Origin: Mytilus edulis
Taxonomy: Eukaryota > Mollusca > Bivalvia > Mytilida > Mytilidae
Direction of reading: 5' to 3'
Assembly: GCF_963676685.1 (NCBI RefSeq)
Contig: NC_092346.1
Location: 73,795,821-73,859,820, forward strand
Length of the DNA stretch: 64,000 nt
Program-made: the position numbers and the translations under genes
Notes under the pieces: generated by a model
Seen by the model: only the letters and a program-made list of their open reading frames with translations
Told to the model about the DNA's origin: nothing
Database searches by the model: none
In this document: in pieces, positions 1-12,631 of the stretch
Position numbering within the stretch: the stretch's first letter is position 1
How the letters are laid out: every line of letters starts with the position of its first letter

Positions 1-1831
1 CCTATAATACGGACGGTGTACAAAGTGCAGAAATGATCAGTATATGCAGAACATTGAGAAATAATAGTTTATCACACAGAAGTCAGTTGTCATACTATCC
101 TTCAGTTGATTGCCTCGAAAGTCTCGTTGTAGCGGGCTCAAGAAAAGGTGTCGTAGGTTAGATGTACTAACTGGTCTAGTCAATGCTTGGTACAAAGCAA
201 TATATGCATTTCGTAAGAGACTCATAGTCAGAACAGAGCCATATAATACAAATATTTGTATATATTATATGTCTCTGGTCAGAAGAATGCAATGTTAGAT
301 TATATAAGATGGCATGAAATAAGTTTGTTCTATAGTATATCAGTCTAATAAAAGTATATTTGTTCAAATAACATTAACACAATACATTTTTCAGTTATTC
401 AGTGATAGGAAAATTATAAGTAGTAGATTTTGATGAATAAAAATGTACAAAATTATCAATTCATTTGAAATCTTTGTTTTTCTAATTAAAGTGTCTCAAT
501 ACATTAAAGAAGGAAACTTACCGCTTACTTGTATGTTGAGTATTATAAATTGAATTTTCTTTTATCCACTACATTTAAGAGGACGAAAGTACACAGTATT
601 ATGCCAAATACACGTTTGTACGTATCTAAATGACAAGATTTACATGTCTGTTAAAGAAATTTAAACGTCATTTGAATTAAATTATTTAGCTGATTTTATC
701 TTTTATGAAGAGTCCTATTTTTGAAATTGCATTTAATGCCTTCAAGTTTATAAAAGCGCACTTTGATTCTTATGGAAAACTTGTTGTTCCGAGTCTGTTA
801 GTCTTTTCTATTAATAATTGAATCCAAAAGACATTTGTACTTTTCTTGAACTGTCAAGGTATTAATCTTTTGAAAGTGATAATTAAATGTTCTCAGTTAA
901 AAAGAAAGTCTAAAATTATTTAATTGAATTAAATGCAGGTATGATTTGATTATATATTCAGCATGAAATATCAACCGAAAAAGAAATACATGAATGCATT
1001 TCTTTTCAGTTGAAAATCTACATTCTTACATAAGAGTATTTTAAAGTTTGACGATTTTCCGGTTGCCTATAAACCTAACCTAATTAGCATACCTTTTATA
1101 AGTGTTCCCAGCTGCACTTTACACGATTATTATTCTACGCACCATACTAAACTAGAATAAGCGTCCGAGGAAAATTTCAATTTTGTACTGTTACTCTATG
1201 CAATTTTGGAATGAAATTTCATACCTTTATTATGGGGGACTATTATGTTTAGAAAGTTTTGAATAGTAATCTTTCAGTGTATCAAAATCTTTAAATTCAA
1301 CACAAATGAAAATGAATTTCGAATTCCAATGTTTAAGTCTGTAAAAGGTCCGTGTTAAAAATTTGAACTCAATAAAATCTTGATATTATGAATATTTATA
1401 CAATGCCTTTAACGGACATTACAAAAGCTTTAAACCTTCTTCAAAAGAAAATATACAGGTGAATGTCGACCTATATAATATATCACTTAAAATAAAGAAA
1501 AGCTAACACTTTTGCTCAGTTTGCGCTTAATTTACTTTCTTAATAAACTTAAACTACAAAGAAAGTAAATTTTAACAATTAAGACTGTTTTTTTGTTTAA
1601 AATTTTCTTTGTATATTTACGTTTGAACATGACAGCCCATTGCTACTTATACTGGTAGAACTCTAATTATCAAGACTGTTGTATTGTAAAACTAGTCTGC
1701 CATAAAACAAAAAAAATTAAAAAAATTGGTGCATATTGCGCCGATTCTTATTTAAGTATCTACTATTAATATGGGTCACTTTTCCTAGTCCACTAGTCCA
1801 CTTTATCTTCATTAAATTGTTCAAAGGTTTA
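1..1831. other. AT-rich intergenic DNA, no gene seen
   Basis: I see no exon with credible splice sites and coding character on either strand. The short frames near 37-367 overlap each other on both strands and have no recognisable domain. The region is AT-rich with scattered A/T runs. Confidence 0.5.
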
Positions 1832-2204
1832 AAGGTCCGATGAAACCATCCTAAGACTTATAGGCCCAATGAAATCATCAGAAGACTTATAGGCCCGATG
1901 AAATCATTCAAAGACTTATAGGCCCGATGAAATCATCAGAAGACTTATAGGCCCGATGAAATCATCAAAAGACTTATAGGCCCGATGAAATCATCAGAAG
2001 ACTTATAGGCCAGATGAAATCATCATAAGACTTATAGGCCCGATGAAATCATCAGAAGACTTATAGGCCCGATGAAATCATCAGAATACTTATAGGCCCG
2101 ATGAAATCATCAAAAGACTTATAGGCCCGATGAAATCATCAGAATACTTATAGACCCAATGAAATCATCAGAATACTTATAGGCCCAATGAAATCACCCA
2201 AAGA
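1832..2204. repeat. 29-bp minisatellite, about 13 units
   Basis: Direct tandem copies of a 29-base unit containing GACTTATAGGCCCGATGAAA run head to tail with few substitutions (GGCCCGATG/GGCCAGATG/GACCCAATG; TCAGAAGAC/TCAAAAGAC/TCAGAATAC). The outer units, at ~1832 and ~2180, are the most diverged, as expected if the array grows from the centre. There are no spacers, so it is not a CRISPR. No coding role is visible. Confidence 0.93.
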
Positions 2205-3160
2205 CAATCAATACTTCAACACTCTCTAGTTATTCTTCGCCTTACATGTTATGCAAACACTAATGAAAAAAAAACCCATTTATGCTGTCAAATAAATTGA
2301 ACCTGCACCGACAAACATTTTCCGGATTTTAAAACTCCTTAAAAATTAAGACTGTAAATCTTGTTTAATTCTTGAATATAATTAAATAGTTACAAAACAT
2401 TACCTTAAGACGAAACTTTCTGTCTTGTGCTCTCCAAATATTACAATTGTATACATGATAGATAAAAAGTAACGAATGGGATTTTTAACAAATTTCTTTA
2501 TTGAATTTTTGCCTTTAACAAACCGATATGTCAATACATATGGCGAAACGTCCTAAATCCATGTTTAAAATAAAGGTTATAGATTAATTTTTAGATAACC
2601 ACCCCAAGGATATATGTCGCGTACATGACAATAAAAATATCATGTAGAGTTATTCTCTGTAAATTGTTAAATCATCTTTACTTTCATTAAAAGTGTTAAA
2701 TCAATAGAGGTGTAATGACGTATATAAAATGTAAGTAAACGGTTAGTTTTATTGATACGTTGTAAGATTAAATACAATTTTTCATATATTTGAGTAAATG
2801 TCCTGTGAAAATTAGGGTTCATTTCCTGAAATTATGTGCATGTATTGTTCATTAAAAACATAATAATTGTTATTCATTAAACCCGATATTTTGTGTTCTA
2901 TACTTACACAGAAGGGGTACAATGAAATAAACAAAAGTCAGAAAGTTAAAATTGAAAATAAACATATACATGAAAGATATGACATGCACTAACACTGATA
3001 AAATTTTCTGGTATTTACTTTCAATAGTGAAGTTATTTCTCGAGACAAAACTCCTGACCTTGTCCCCCAATGCATGCCAGTAAGTCAGAATAAAAGATTA
3101 ATTAAAAAATATATATATATGATACATGGTAACATATATCGTCTGCGGATTTGCCAATCT
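2205..3160. other. Intergenic DNA, no gene seen
   Basis: AT-rich unique-looking sequence with no supported exon. A 66-codon minus frame (2870-3070) has a hydrophobic stretch but no splice or domain support. Confidence 0.4.
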
Positions 3161-3294
3161 TATCAAAATAAGTTCACGTCACTTAACTTGCTCCTCGATT
3201 TTTTATATGTCGCCGTGTGTGCACATCACTTGCTCTTATATTTTTTATATGTCGCCGTGTGTCGGGGAGCAAGTGATGTGAACTTATTTGATAA
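3161..3294. mobile_element. Small foldback element with an internal duplication
   Basis: The left arm beginning TATCAAAATAAGTTCAC pairs with the right arm ending GTGAACTTATTTGATA. The arms continue through AACTTGCTCC and GGAGCAAGT, about 30-34 bases each with a few mismatches. Between them a segment containing TTTTTTATATGTCGCCGTGTG occurs twice as a direct repeat. The structure suggests a small MITE or foldback. Confidence 0.65.
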
Positions 3295-3730
3295 AATTAT
3301 GTATTTGCTATTTTTAGATTTTCTGTTGATACGAATAATGCTAATAAAGTATTTCTCCTCCACAATTGAACTCTTACAACAGGTCACGTTTATGTCCATA
3401 TATGTTGTAGAAAAGATGAAGCTATGAGGGAAAATTGCTACCTTCGGTACCAAACAAAATTTCATCACATTCGATCTATATATATATTTATAGAATTGTT
3501 TGTAACGTGATGAAGAAATACATTGCGGCAAACCCTCTGGTAATAATGAAATGATGAATTGATAAACTTCAAAATCAAATATTCCTTTGTATGGATTTCA
3601 TGATATGGTTGATAGGATTGTTTAATTGTTATGGCCTAAAAAAGATAATAATTGTTGGAGAAAAAATATCATCAAATGTACAATTAGATGAAAATGAAAA
3701 TACTCCCTACCGTTAATAAAATAAACTACA

Positions 3731-5689
3731 AACTAGTATCTCAATTGTTTGTAAAACAATTGAAAGGTCTTTCCTGTAAAAGTGATGTTTTCGTAATGTA
3801 CTTTGTACGACCTTTCGTTTGATATACGACAAGCATACCTTCTGAAACTTTTCGCTTTTAACACTTAATGACCTTATCCGCCTACATTTTTGAGATCGGA
3901 ATTATGATATATGTAACATAGAGTAGATGAGCTTTCATTTGATATGCGACAACGCCATGTTCTAGAAAGTTGGATTTTTACACTTAATAACCCCATCCAA
4001 CTAATTTTTGGAGGTTGGGAATTTGATATTTCAAATGTACACATCATGACCTTTCATTTGATATACAACAACCCTATCTTAAAAGAAAATTCATTTTTTG
4101 CACTCAATGACCCCATCCAACCCATTTTTGGGAGACGTCAATTTGAAATTTGAAATGTACGCTTTATGTTCTTTCATTTGATATGCGACAACCTTACCAT
4201 CTAAAAAATTTGAATGTTTGCACTTAATGACCCCACCCGTCCCCCTGGGATGAAAAGGGGGCTAAAAAAATTTATTTTTTAGTAGAGTTTATTAAGACCT
4301 TCAATTTGATATATCAGATGACCCCATTTGACAAAGTGCAAATAATGATGCAATATCAACTATATAAATAGAAGTTATGAAACTTACAAAGTCAATGCAA
4401 AACATGAAAATTTCAAATTGATTTTTTGGTGTTTTTTTCCATGGAATGTTTTTGGTATTTGGTCAAACATATAACTATGTCAACCTCTTCAATTTCTAAA
4501 ACATTTTAAGTGGTAAGCTTTTGATGATTCAGAAATACATGCCTCCGCTCGCAAAACTTCAAACTGCATTATCTCTAAAAAGACAATAGATATCTCAAAT
4601 CTGTTAAATGATAAATGATCTACAGTTGAAGGACAACATTATAGAAAAAGAATTGGGACAATTTCAAAGTTCACCAAGGTCACAATTAATCATCAAATAT
4701 ATGATGCAATACAAAACTTGAGAACCTGAAGTCGTAGAGACATGGGACTATCACCATTCAAATCAGAACCACTTGACCTTGCAAATATCACAAGGTCAAG
4801 GTCATTGTATACTGTGAAGGTCAAGGTGAAATTTCATCATGACCTGACATTGACCTCAAATTGAAGGTCTTGAATTACTGATCATCTTTGCAGTTTATAG
4901 TAGGTTGATATCTGTTACCTTTAAAAAGATATACACACAATACTATACTTTTAAGAATCATCCCGTTGTAACTTTTGAACAAACGGTCGGACATTTTTGG
5001 GCTTATTGTATAAAATGTAGAGCTCGTCGAGAAGAACATTTTATACACTGTATGTATACAACAAAGTCTTATCGTTTTCCTAATATGTAAGCTTGAAATT
5101 GCAGCGTAATTATTTTTTTGCACTCGGTGACCTTTGACCTTGGGTGCATATTAAAGGTCACATGAACTTAAGATTATTGGTGTACGTCCCAAGTCTTTGC
5201 GACTTCCGGTTCTCGAGATACAATTTTTCAAAAATTGTTTATATTTTTTCAAGGGAAATAACTCCTTATAAGGGTTAACAACAAAATGATTGCATATGTT
5301 AATTAACATTGCCATCTGGTCCTGTACATGTTGCCGTTTTCAAATCGATTCTATCTTGAATACTTTTTGAGAAAAATGTAAAAGAATGAAATTGCTTCAA
5401 GGGGACGTAACTCTCATAGAGAATGATGAAATCCTTAGCAGCCTCATATGGTAACACATCATGATGAGATCTAACTTTTGTCCAAATAAAGTCATGATAT
5501 CTTTAAAAACAACGAGGGGGGGCCATGTCGAAAAAAAACAATAAAAGGGAGATAACTTCTAAAGGAGATGATGAAATCCTACACAGCCTCATCTGGTAAT
5601 ACTTCATGATGAGGGCTACCGATGGTCCATATTTGGTCTTGATAACTTCAATAGAAACAAGGGGAGGCCATGTTAAACAAATGCTGGAT
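3731..5689. repeat. Tandem ~2-kb repeat, copy 1
   Basis: First of three tandem copies. The head has a short palindrome (CAATTGTTT ... AAACAATTG) followed by AAGGTCTTTCC. Then come four ~120-bp sub-repeats, each with a TTTGATATRCRACAA core, near 3812, 3932, 4052 and 4173. The later part contains repeated GGTCAAGGTCA/TGACCTTGACC-type motifs (4780-4870 and 5130-5160). No intact coding frame runs through it; the short frames are shadows that recur in each copy. Confidence 0.9.
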
Positions 5690-7572
5690 TGTACGACCTT
5701 TGGTTTGATATACGACAAGCATACCTTCTGAAACTTTCCACTTTTAACACTTAATGACCTCATCCGCCTACATTTTTGAGATCGGAATGATGATATATAT
5801 AACATAGAGTACACGAGTTTTCATTTGATATGCAACAACTCTATGTTCTAGAAAGTTTGATTTTTGCACTTAATAACCCTATCCAACTAATTTTTGGAGG
5901 TCGGGATTTGATATTTCCAATGTACACATCGTGACCTTTCATTTAAAATACAACAACCCCATCTTAAAAAAAAAAAAATTTTTGCACTCAATGACCCCAT
6001 CCAACCCATTTTTGGGAGACGTCAATTTTAAATTTGAAATGTACGCTTTATGTTCTTTCATTTGATATGCGACAACCTTACCATCCGAGAAATTTGAATG
6101 TTTGCACTAAATGACCCCACCCGTCCTCCTGGGATAAAAAGGGGGTTTTAAATTTTCATTTTTAAGTAGAGTTTATTAAGACCTTCAATTTGATATATCA
6201 GATGACCCCATTTGACAAAGTGCAAATAATGATGCAATATCAATTATATAAATAGACGTTATGAAACTTACAAAGTCAATGCAAAACTTGAAAATTTCAA
6301 ATTGATTTTTTGGTGTTTTTTTTCCATGGAATGTTTTTGGTATTTGGTCAAACATATAACTATGTCAACCTCTTCAATTTCTAAAACATTTTAAGTGGTA
6401 AGCTCTTGATGATTCAGAAATACATGCCTCCGCTCGAAAAACTTCAAACTGCATTATCTCTAAAACGACAATAGATATCTCAAATCTGTTAAATGATAAA
6501 TGATCTACAGTTGAAGGACAACATTATAGGAAAAGAATTGGGACATTTTCAAAGTTCACCAAGGTCACAATTAATCATCAAATATATGATGCAATACCAA
6601 ACTTAAGAACCGGAAGTCGTAGAGACATGGGACTACCACTATTCAACTCAGGACCACTTGACCTTTCAAATATCACAAGGTCAAGGTCATAGTAAAATAT
6701 GAAGGTCAAGGTGAAATTTCATCATGCCTTGACATTGACCTCAAATTGAAGGTCTTGAACTACTGATCATCTTTGCAGTTTATAGTAGGTTGATATCTGT
6801 TACCTTTAAAAAGATATACACACAATACTATACTTTTAAGAATCATCCCGGCGTAACTTTTGAACAGACAGTCGGACTCTTTTGAGGTCAGAGTATAAAA
6901 TGTAGAGCTCGTCGAGAGGAACATTTTATACGCTGTAAGTATGCAGCAAACTCTGATCGTTTTCTTAATATGAAAGCTTGAAATTGCAGCGTAATTTTTT
7001 TTGCACTCGGTGACCTTTGACCTTGGGTGCAAATTGAAGGTCACATGAATTAAAGATTATTGGTGTAGGTCCCAAGTCTTTACGACTTCCGGTTCTCGAG
7101 ATACAATTTTTCAAAAATTGTTTATATTTTTTCAAGGGAAATAACTCCTTATAAGGGTTAACAACAAAATGATTGCATATGTTAATTAACATTGCCATCT
7201 GGTCCTGTACATGTTGCCGTTTTCAAATCGATTCTATCTTGAATACTTTTTGAGAAAAATGTAAAAGAATGAAATTGCTTCAAGGGGACGTAACTCTCAT
7301 AGAGAATGATGAAATCCTTAGCAGCCTCATATGGTAACACATCATGATGAGATCTAACTTTTGTCCAAATAAAGTCATGATATCTTTAAAAACAACGAGG
7401 GGGGCCATGTCGAAAAAAAACAATAAAAGGGAGATAACTTCTAAAGGAGATGATGAAATCCTACACAGCCTCATCTGGTAATACTTCATGATGAGGGCTA
7501 CCGATGGTCCATATTTGGTCTTGATAACTTCAATAGAAACAAGGGGAGGCCATGTTAAACAAATGCTGGATG

Positions 7573-7603
<31 letters not shown>

Positions 7604-7633
7604 GAAAGACCTTAAAAAAAAAAAAACCAGGAG
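5690..7633. repeat. Tandem ~2-kb repeat, copy 2
   Basis: Nearly colinear with copy 1 at an offset of 1886 bases, measured at TGTACGACCTT. It lacks the first ~75 bases of copy 1. It ends in a long A tract (about 7573-7600), GGGGAAAGACCTT, a second A tract and CCAGGAG. The frame 7280-7780 on the minus strand and the lysine-rich frames on the plus strand arise from the poly-A tract and are not genes. Confidence 0.9.
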
Positions 7634-9619
7634 AACTAGTATCTCAATTGTTTGTAAAACAATTGAAAGGTCTTTCCTGTAAAAGTGATGCTTTCGTATT
7701 GTACTTTGTACGACCTTTCGTTTCATATACGACAAGCACACCTTCTGAAACTTTTCGCTTTTTACACTTAATGACCCCATCCGTCTACATTTTTGAGATC
7801 GGAATTATGATATATGGAACAGAGTAGATGAGCTTTCGTTTGATACGCGACAACACCATGTTCTTGAAAGTTTGATTTTTGCACTTAATTACCCTATCCA
7901 ACAAATTTTTTGGAGGTCGGGAATTTGATATTTCAAATGTACACATCATGACCTTTCATTTGATATACAACAACCCTACCTTAAAAGAACATTTATTTTT
8001 TGCACTCAATGACCCCATCCAACCCATTTTTGGGAGACGTCAATTTGAAATTTGAAATGTACGCTTTATGTTCTTTCATTTGATATGCGACAACCTTACC
8101 ATCTGAGATATTTGAATGTTTGCACTAAATGACCCCACCCGTCCCCCTGGGATGAAAAGGGGGTTTAAAATTTTCATTTTTAAGTAGAGTTTATTAAGAC
8201 CTTCAATTTGATATATCAGATGACCCCATTTGACAAAGTGCAAATAATGATGCAATATCAATTTTATAAATAGAAGTTATGAAACTTACAAAGTCAATGC
8301 AAAACTTGAAAATTTCAAATTGATTTTTTGGTGTTTTTTTCCATGGAATGTTTTTGGTATTTGGTCAAACATATAACTATGTCAACCTCTTCAATTTCTA
8401 AAACATTTTAAGTGGTAAGCTCTTGATGATTCAGAAATACATGCCTCCGCTCGAAAAACTTCAAACTGCATTATCTCTAAAACGACAATAGATATCTCAA
8501 ATCTGTGAAATGAAAAATGATCTACAGTTGAAGGACAACATTATAAAAAAAGAATTGGGACAATTTCGAAGTTCACCAAGGTCACAATTAATCATCAAAT
8601 ATATGATGCAATACAAAACTTGAGAACCGGAAGTCGTAGAGACTTGGGACTATCACCATTCAATTCAGGACCACTTGACCTTTCAAATATCACAAGGTCA
8701 AGGTCATAGTAAAATGTGAAGGTCAAGGTGAAATTTCATCATGACCTGACATTGAACTCAAATTGAAGGTCTTGAACTACTGATCATCTTTGCAGTTTAT
8801 AGTAGGTTGATATCTGTTACCTTTAAAAAGATATACACACAATACTATACTTTTAAGAATCATCCCGTCGTAACTTTTGAACAGACAGTCGGATTCTTTT
8901 GAGGTCAGTGTATAAAATGTAGAGCTCGTCGAGAGGAACATTTTATACGCTGTAAGTATACAGCAAGCTCTTATCGTTTTCTTAATATGAAAGCTTGAAA
9001 TTGCAGCGTAATTTTTTTTTTTGCACTCGGTGACCTTTGACCTTGGGTGCAAATTAAAGGTCACATGAACTTAAGATTATTGGTGTAGGTCCCAAGTCTT
9101 TACGACTTCCGGTTCTCGAGATACAATTTTTCAAAAATTGTTTATATTTTTTCAAGGGAAATAACTCCTTATAAGGGTTAACAACAAAATAATTGTATAT
9201 GTTAATTAACATTGCCCTCTGGCCCTGTACATGTTGCCGTTTTCAAATCGATTCTATCTTGAATACTTTTTGAGAAAAATGTAAAAGAAAGAAATTGCTT
9301 CAAGGGGACATAACTCTCATAGGGAATGATGAAATCCTTAGCAGCCTCATATGGTAACACATCATGATGAGATCTAACTATTGTCCAAATAAGGTCATGA
9401 TATCTTCAAAAACAACGAGGGGGGGCCATGTCGAAAAAAACCAATAAAAGGGAGATAACTTCTAAAGGGGATGATGAAATCCTACACAGCCTCATCTGGT
9501 AATACTTCATGATGAGGTCTACCGATGGTCCATATTTGGTCTTGATAACTCCAATAGAAACAAGGAGAGGCCATGTTAAACAAATGCTGGATGAAAAAAA
9601 AAAAAAAAAAAAACAGGAG
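7634..9619. repeat. Tandem ~2-kb repeat, copy 3
   Basis: Colinear with copies 1 and 2 (offset 2017 from copy 2) and with the full head restored (AACTAGTATCTC at 7634). It ends in a ~20-base A tract followed by ACAGGAG, matching the CCAGGAG end of copy 2, so the A tract plus CAGGAG is the natural junction of the unit. The four sub-repeats and the GGTCAAGGTCA blocks are present. Confidence 0.9.
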
Positions 9620-9628
9620 AAAAACAAT

Positions 9629-9798
9629 AAGGTCTTTCCTCGCGGAGAGGAAAGACCTTAAAAAACATTAGAAAAACAATAAGGTCTTTCCCATGTAGGG
9701 GAAAGACCTTAACAATAAGGTCTTTCCTTTGTAGAGGAAAGACCTTAAAAAACATTAGAAAAACAATAAGGTCTTTCCTCGCGGAGAGGAAAGACCTT
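9629..9798. repeat. Cluster of four near-perfect hairpins
   Basis: Four inverted repeats at 9629-9659, 9681-9710, 9717-9746 and 9768-9798 share the arm AAGGTCTTTCC and its complement. Stems are 12-13 bp and loops 5-6 bases (GCGGA, ATGTAG, TTGTAG, GCGGA). They are separated by copies of an AACATTAGAAAAACAATA linker. The same AAGGTCTTTCC motif occurs at the head of repeat copies 1 and 3 and, inverted, at the tail of copy 2. The cluster therefore probably belongs to that element as terminal or sub-terminal hairpins. Confidence 0.9.
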
Positions 9799-10084
9799 AA
9801 TTATAACGTATAGAAAGAAACCAATTCTATAAATGTATACATTATATACTAAGCTTTAAATTGAAAATTAAGCTGTATGTATACAAAATATTACCAATCT
9901 TTCCAAACATTATAGAAAATAATTTAAGGTCACTATAAACGTTGTTATGGTCACCATTAAGAATGGAGTATCATTAGATCCGTTTCTATGTATATACAAT
10001 CACAATTGCTTTAGTTAATAAACCAGGGGTATGTCAAAGAACGTCTCGTCATTTTTCTAAAACAGTTCATCTGAAGGTACCATC
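9799..10084. other. Intergenic DNA, no gene seen
   Basis: AT-rich sequence between the hairpin cluster and a dispersed repeat. No exon or repeat structure is evident. Confidence 0.4.
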
Positions 10085-11260
10085 CTGTCATTGTGCTATT
10101 GTCGGTAAAACATTTTTGTAATATTGCCTTTCATATTTGCCAATGTGCTTTTTCGATATGCCTTTTTATGTTTCTTTGATACAAATATGACGTGGCTCTG
10201 TACTTACACGTCATTGCATTATTATGATATGTTAAATTTGTGTATTCTGATCTTGAATTTTTGCAAATAGCAATCATGCTTTGTTTTATGCCTTTTTGTG
10301 TTTATTTGATACATATTTGTTTGGTTTTTTTGTAGTGATTAAGATTATAACACAATGTTGACTGCTGTACCCCTATTTTTGACATTTTTACCTTTTATGT
10401 CTGTTAGTTTTGTTCACACATCGTTGTCAATATAACGAAGTTTGAAGCGACTGTCATACAAGTATCTTGTTTTAGGGAGGGATAAATCCTACTTTGTAAA
10501 TAATCACTCTGATTCAAACTAAAATTCTCCAAAACTGACATTATCTTGATACCTGATTTCTTGATTTACAACATATTTGTAACGTGCTTTTCAACAACAC
10601 TACAGACTTTCGGCATTCCAATTGGAACCAATTGGACCCCTCTTCTTGCCGACTTTATTATTATGAGGCTGACTTCATACAGGAACTTCTTAGGAAGAAA
10701 GATAAGAAGGTGTAATTATCCTGTAACTTTACTTTCCGCTATATACCGGTAGTTCATTTTCTCTCATTAAATAATTCAAATTTTGGTGACTATGTTTAAC
10801 ACATCTATCCCATCGAACTAGAGATAAAGGATGCAACATATCCAGTTAAGTCTGCCTTATATCTTGACTGACATCTAGTTATAGACAATGAGGGTCGGTA
10901 AATAACAACACTTTACGACTTTCACTTTACGACTTTTGCTTCCCAACAATAAGTTTTCCATTTCTATGTAGAACATTCCAGCAAGGCCTGCGTACGGAGT
11001 ATATATCTCTTAATTAATACGACATTCCCGGGCTGGTATTTCCTATCATGATTTCCTTGATAGAGTGTTGTTGTCCACAGGGAAGCTATTAAACCAAGAG
11101 TTCCAAATGGTGAAGTTGAAATTATCACTTCGTAAATTTAACAGACGCCATCACGAGTTGGTTATTTGTTATAGAATAACCATTTCACAGATGACAATCG
11201 GATGTGTTCCTTATGTCATAACTACAATCCCCTTCCCTTTTCACGAATGTGACCTACCAA
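10085..11260 (+). pseudogene. Decayed reverse-transcriptase element fragment
   Basis: The frame 10546-10752 translates to a segment with FGIPIGTNWTPLLADF. This resembles the conserved GxPMGTNxAPLLADL block of an RT family abundant in invertebrate genomes. Further pieces follow in other frames: IYPIELEIKDATYPV near 10803 and, at 11065-11200, a segment containing LKLSLRKFNRRHHEL. Many stops and frameshifts show it is dead. A repeat of the same family flanks it at ~10085-10470 and is found inverted at 60.5-61.2 kb. The RT clade is uncertain; a Penelope-like type is one possibility. Confidence 0.65.
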
Positions 11261-11770
11261 ACTAAACTATTTACCGGGTTTGTAATAACATGAGCAACAC
11301 AACAAGTGCCACACGTTAAGCAGAATCTGCTTACCCTTCTGGAGCATCTGAGATCACCCAAGTTTTTGGTGGGGTTCATGTTGCTTAGTCTTAAGTTTTC
11401 TATGTTGTTTCTTGTGTACTATTATTTGTCTGTTTGTCTTTTTCTTTGTTAGCAATGGCGTTGTCAGTTTATTTTCGACTTATGAGTTTGACTGTCCCTC
11501 TGGTATCTTTTGACCCTTTTTCATAAATGTGAGAGGTTTAGCCAGCTTAAAAGCCAGGTTTAATCCCCTATTTTCTACATAAGAAAACGTCTGTACCAAG
11601 TCAGTAATATGACAGTTGTTATCTATTCGTTTGATGTGTTTGAGACTTTTCCATTTGATGAGGGATTTTTTTTTAAATTTTCCTCGGAGGTTTAGCATTT
11701 TTGCGATTATATTATTTACAATTGGAAATCTTGTTTTAAACATGCAATCAAAGTATCGACATTCCCATGA
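11261..11770 (+). repeat. Dispersed repeat, 3' part of the RT-associated family
   Basis: Contains the block TTTGGTGGGGTTCATG ... GTTTTCTATGTTGT ... GTTGTCAGTTTATTTTCGA ... GAGTTTGACTGTCCCTCTGG. The same block recurs at 17461-17680, 40290-42000 (interrupted) and 44235-44440 on the plus strand and near 61130-61190 on the minus strand. The segment 11510-11700 (GAGAGGTTTAGCCAGC ... GACAGTTGTTATC) matches 60.6-60.8 kb in the opposite orientation. The family is non-coding here. Confidence 0.75.
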
Positions 11771-12631
11771 GAAGCACTTGTGTTCCTTTTCTTAGTTACT
11801 TGTTCCTTTATTCATATGAGACATCCTTTATGCTGGAGCTTCTAAGGATAAATGAATAGAAGCTATCATTATCCTCTTTGCTCCCGCATATGGATGATGT
11901 ATTTTACTAGATACACGTAACGTTAAAGTATGTGACTATGTTGCATTCATCTGTTGCATCGAACTTCTACGAATTTACGAAATTCACTGGTGATTCTTTT
12001 GTATACAAAACGCGCGGATGGATCGTAGTAATTGATTTGTACAAAACGACATTTATGTATTATATATGTATGTATCTAGGTCAGGGTGAACAAAATTTCA
12101 AAATTTAAAATGCCTCGCAATTGTAAGTAATCTGTTTTATAAATAATATCATTGTACTAAAATACGAATACAATTACCCTAGACAGACCTGTTTTTGTTT
12201 TATTCATTGCAAGTGTATATGTTCTTATATCTTTGGTTTTTACTTCCAAAACCTTTGACCTTAATCGATACGCCAAAGATATAATATTCCAGAAACACGC
12301 GAACTGATTAAAACCAAAGGGAAATTCTGGCTGCATAATGTTTAGTTTAGATATTTATTGGTAGTTTTGAATAGTGAAGAATATCAGACTTAATTACACC
12401 TTATGTAAGAATCCGGGGTTTTGATTGGTTAATAGCCAGTGTATTTTTCACCAATTTACTGTTATCAAATGAATATCGTTCATTTTTAACGCCGCCGGGG
12501 TATTTGCTAAAAGGATATGCCTTTTTTACCCTCTCTGTCGTGGTATTTGCCAAAAAATACTCTATCCGACTGGACGCTTGTAACGTCACGATCATCAATG
12601 CGTTTTAGTACAATAACATTCGGTGTAATTA
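11771..12631. other. Intergenic DNA with relic inverted-repeat pieces
   Basis: No exon is supported. Near 12490-12570 there are fragments containing GGTATTTGC(C/T)AAAAA, related to the arms of the foldback that follows. Confidence 0.4.

Noticed and set aside
1832..2204. CRISPR-like regular repeat
   Set aside because: The 29-base units are directly adjacent with no unique spacers, and the genome is eukaryotic. It is a minisatellite.
7280..7827. 166-codon minus frame and overlapping lysine-rich plus frames
   Set aside because: They are opened by the long A/T tract at the junction of repeat copies 2 and 3. The same DNA in copies 1 and 3 does not keep the frame.
9629..9798. Hairpins followed by A/T runs as intrinsic terminators
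   Set aside because: Rho-independent termination is bacterial. Nothing else is bacterial here, and the hairpins share a motif with the neighbouring repeat.
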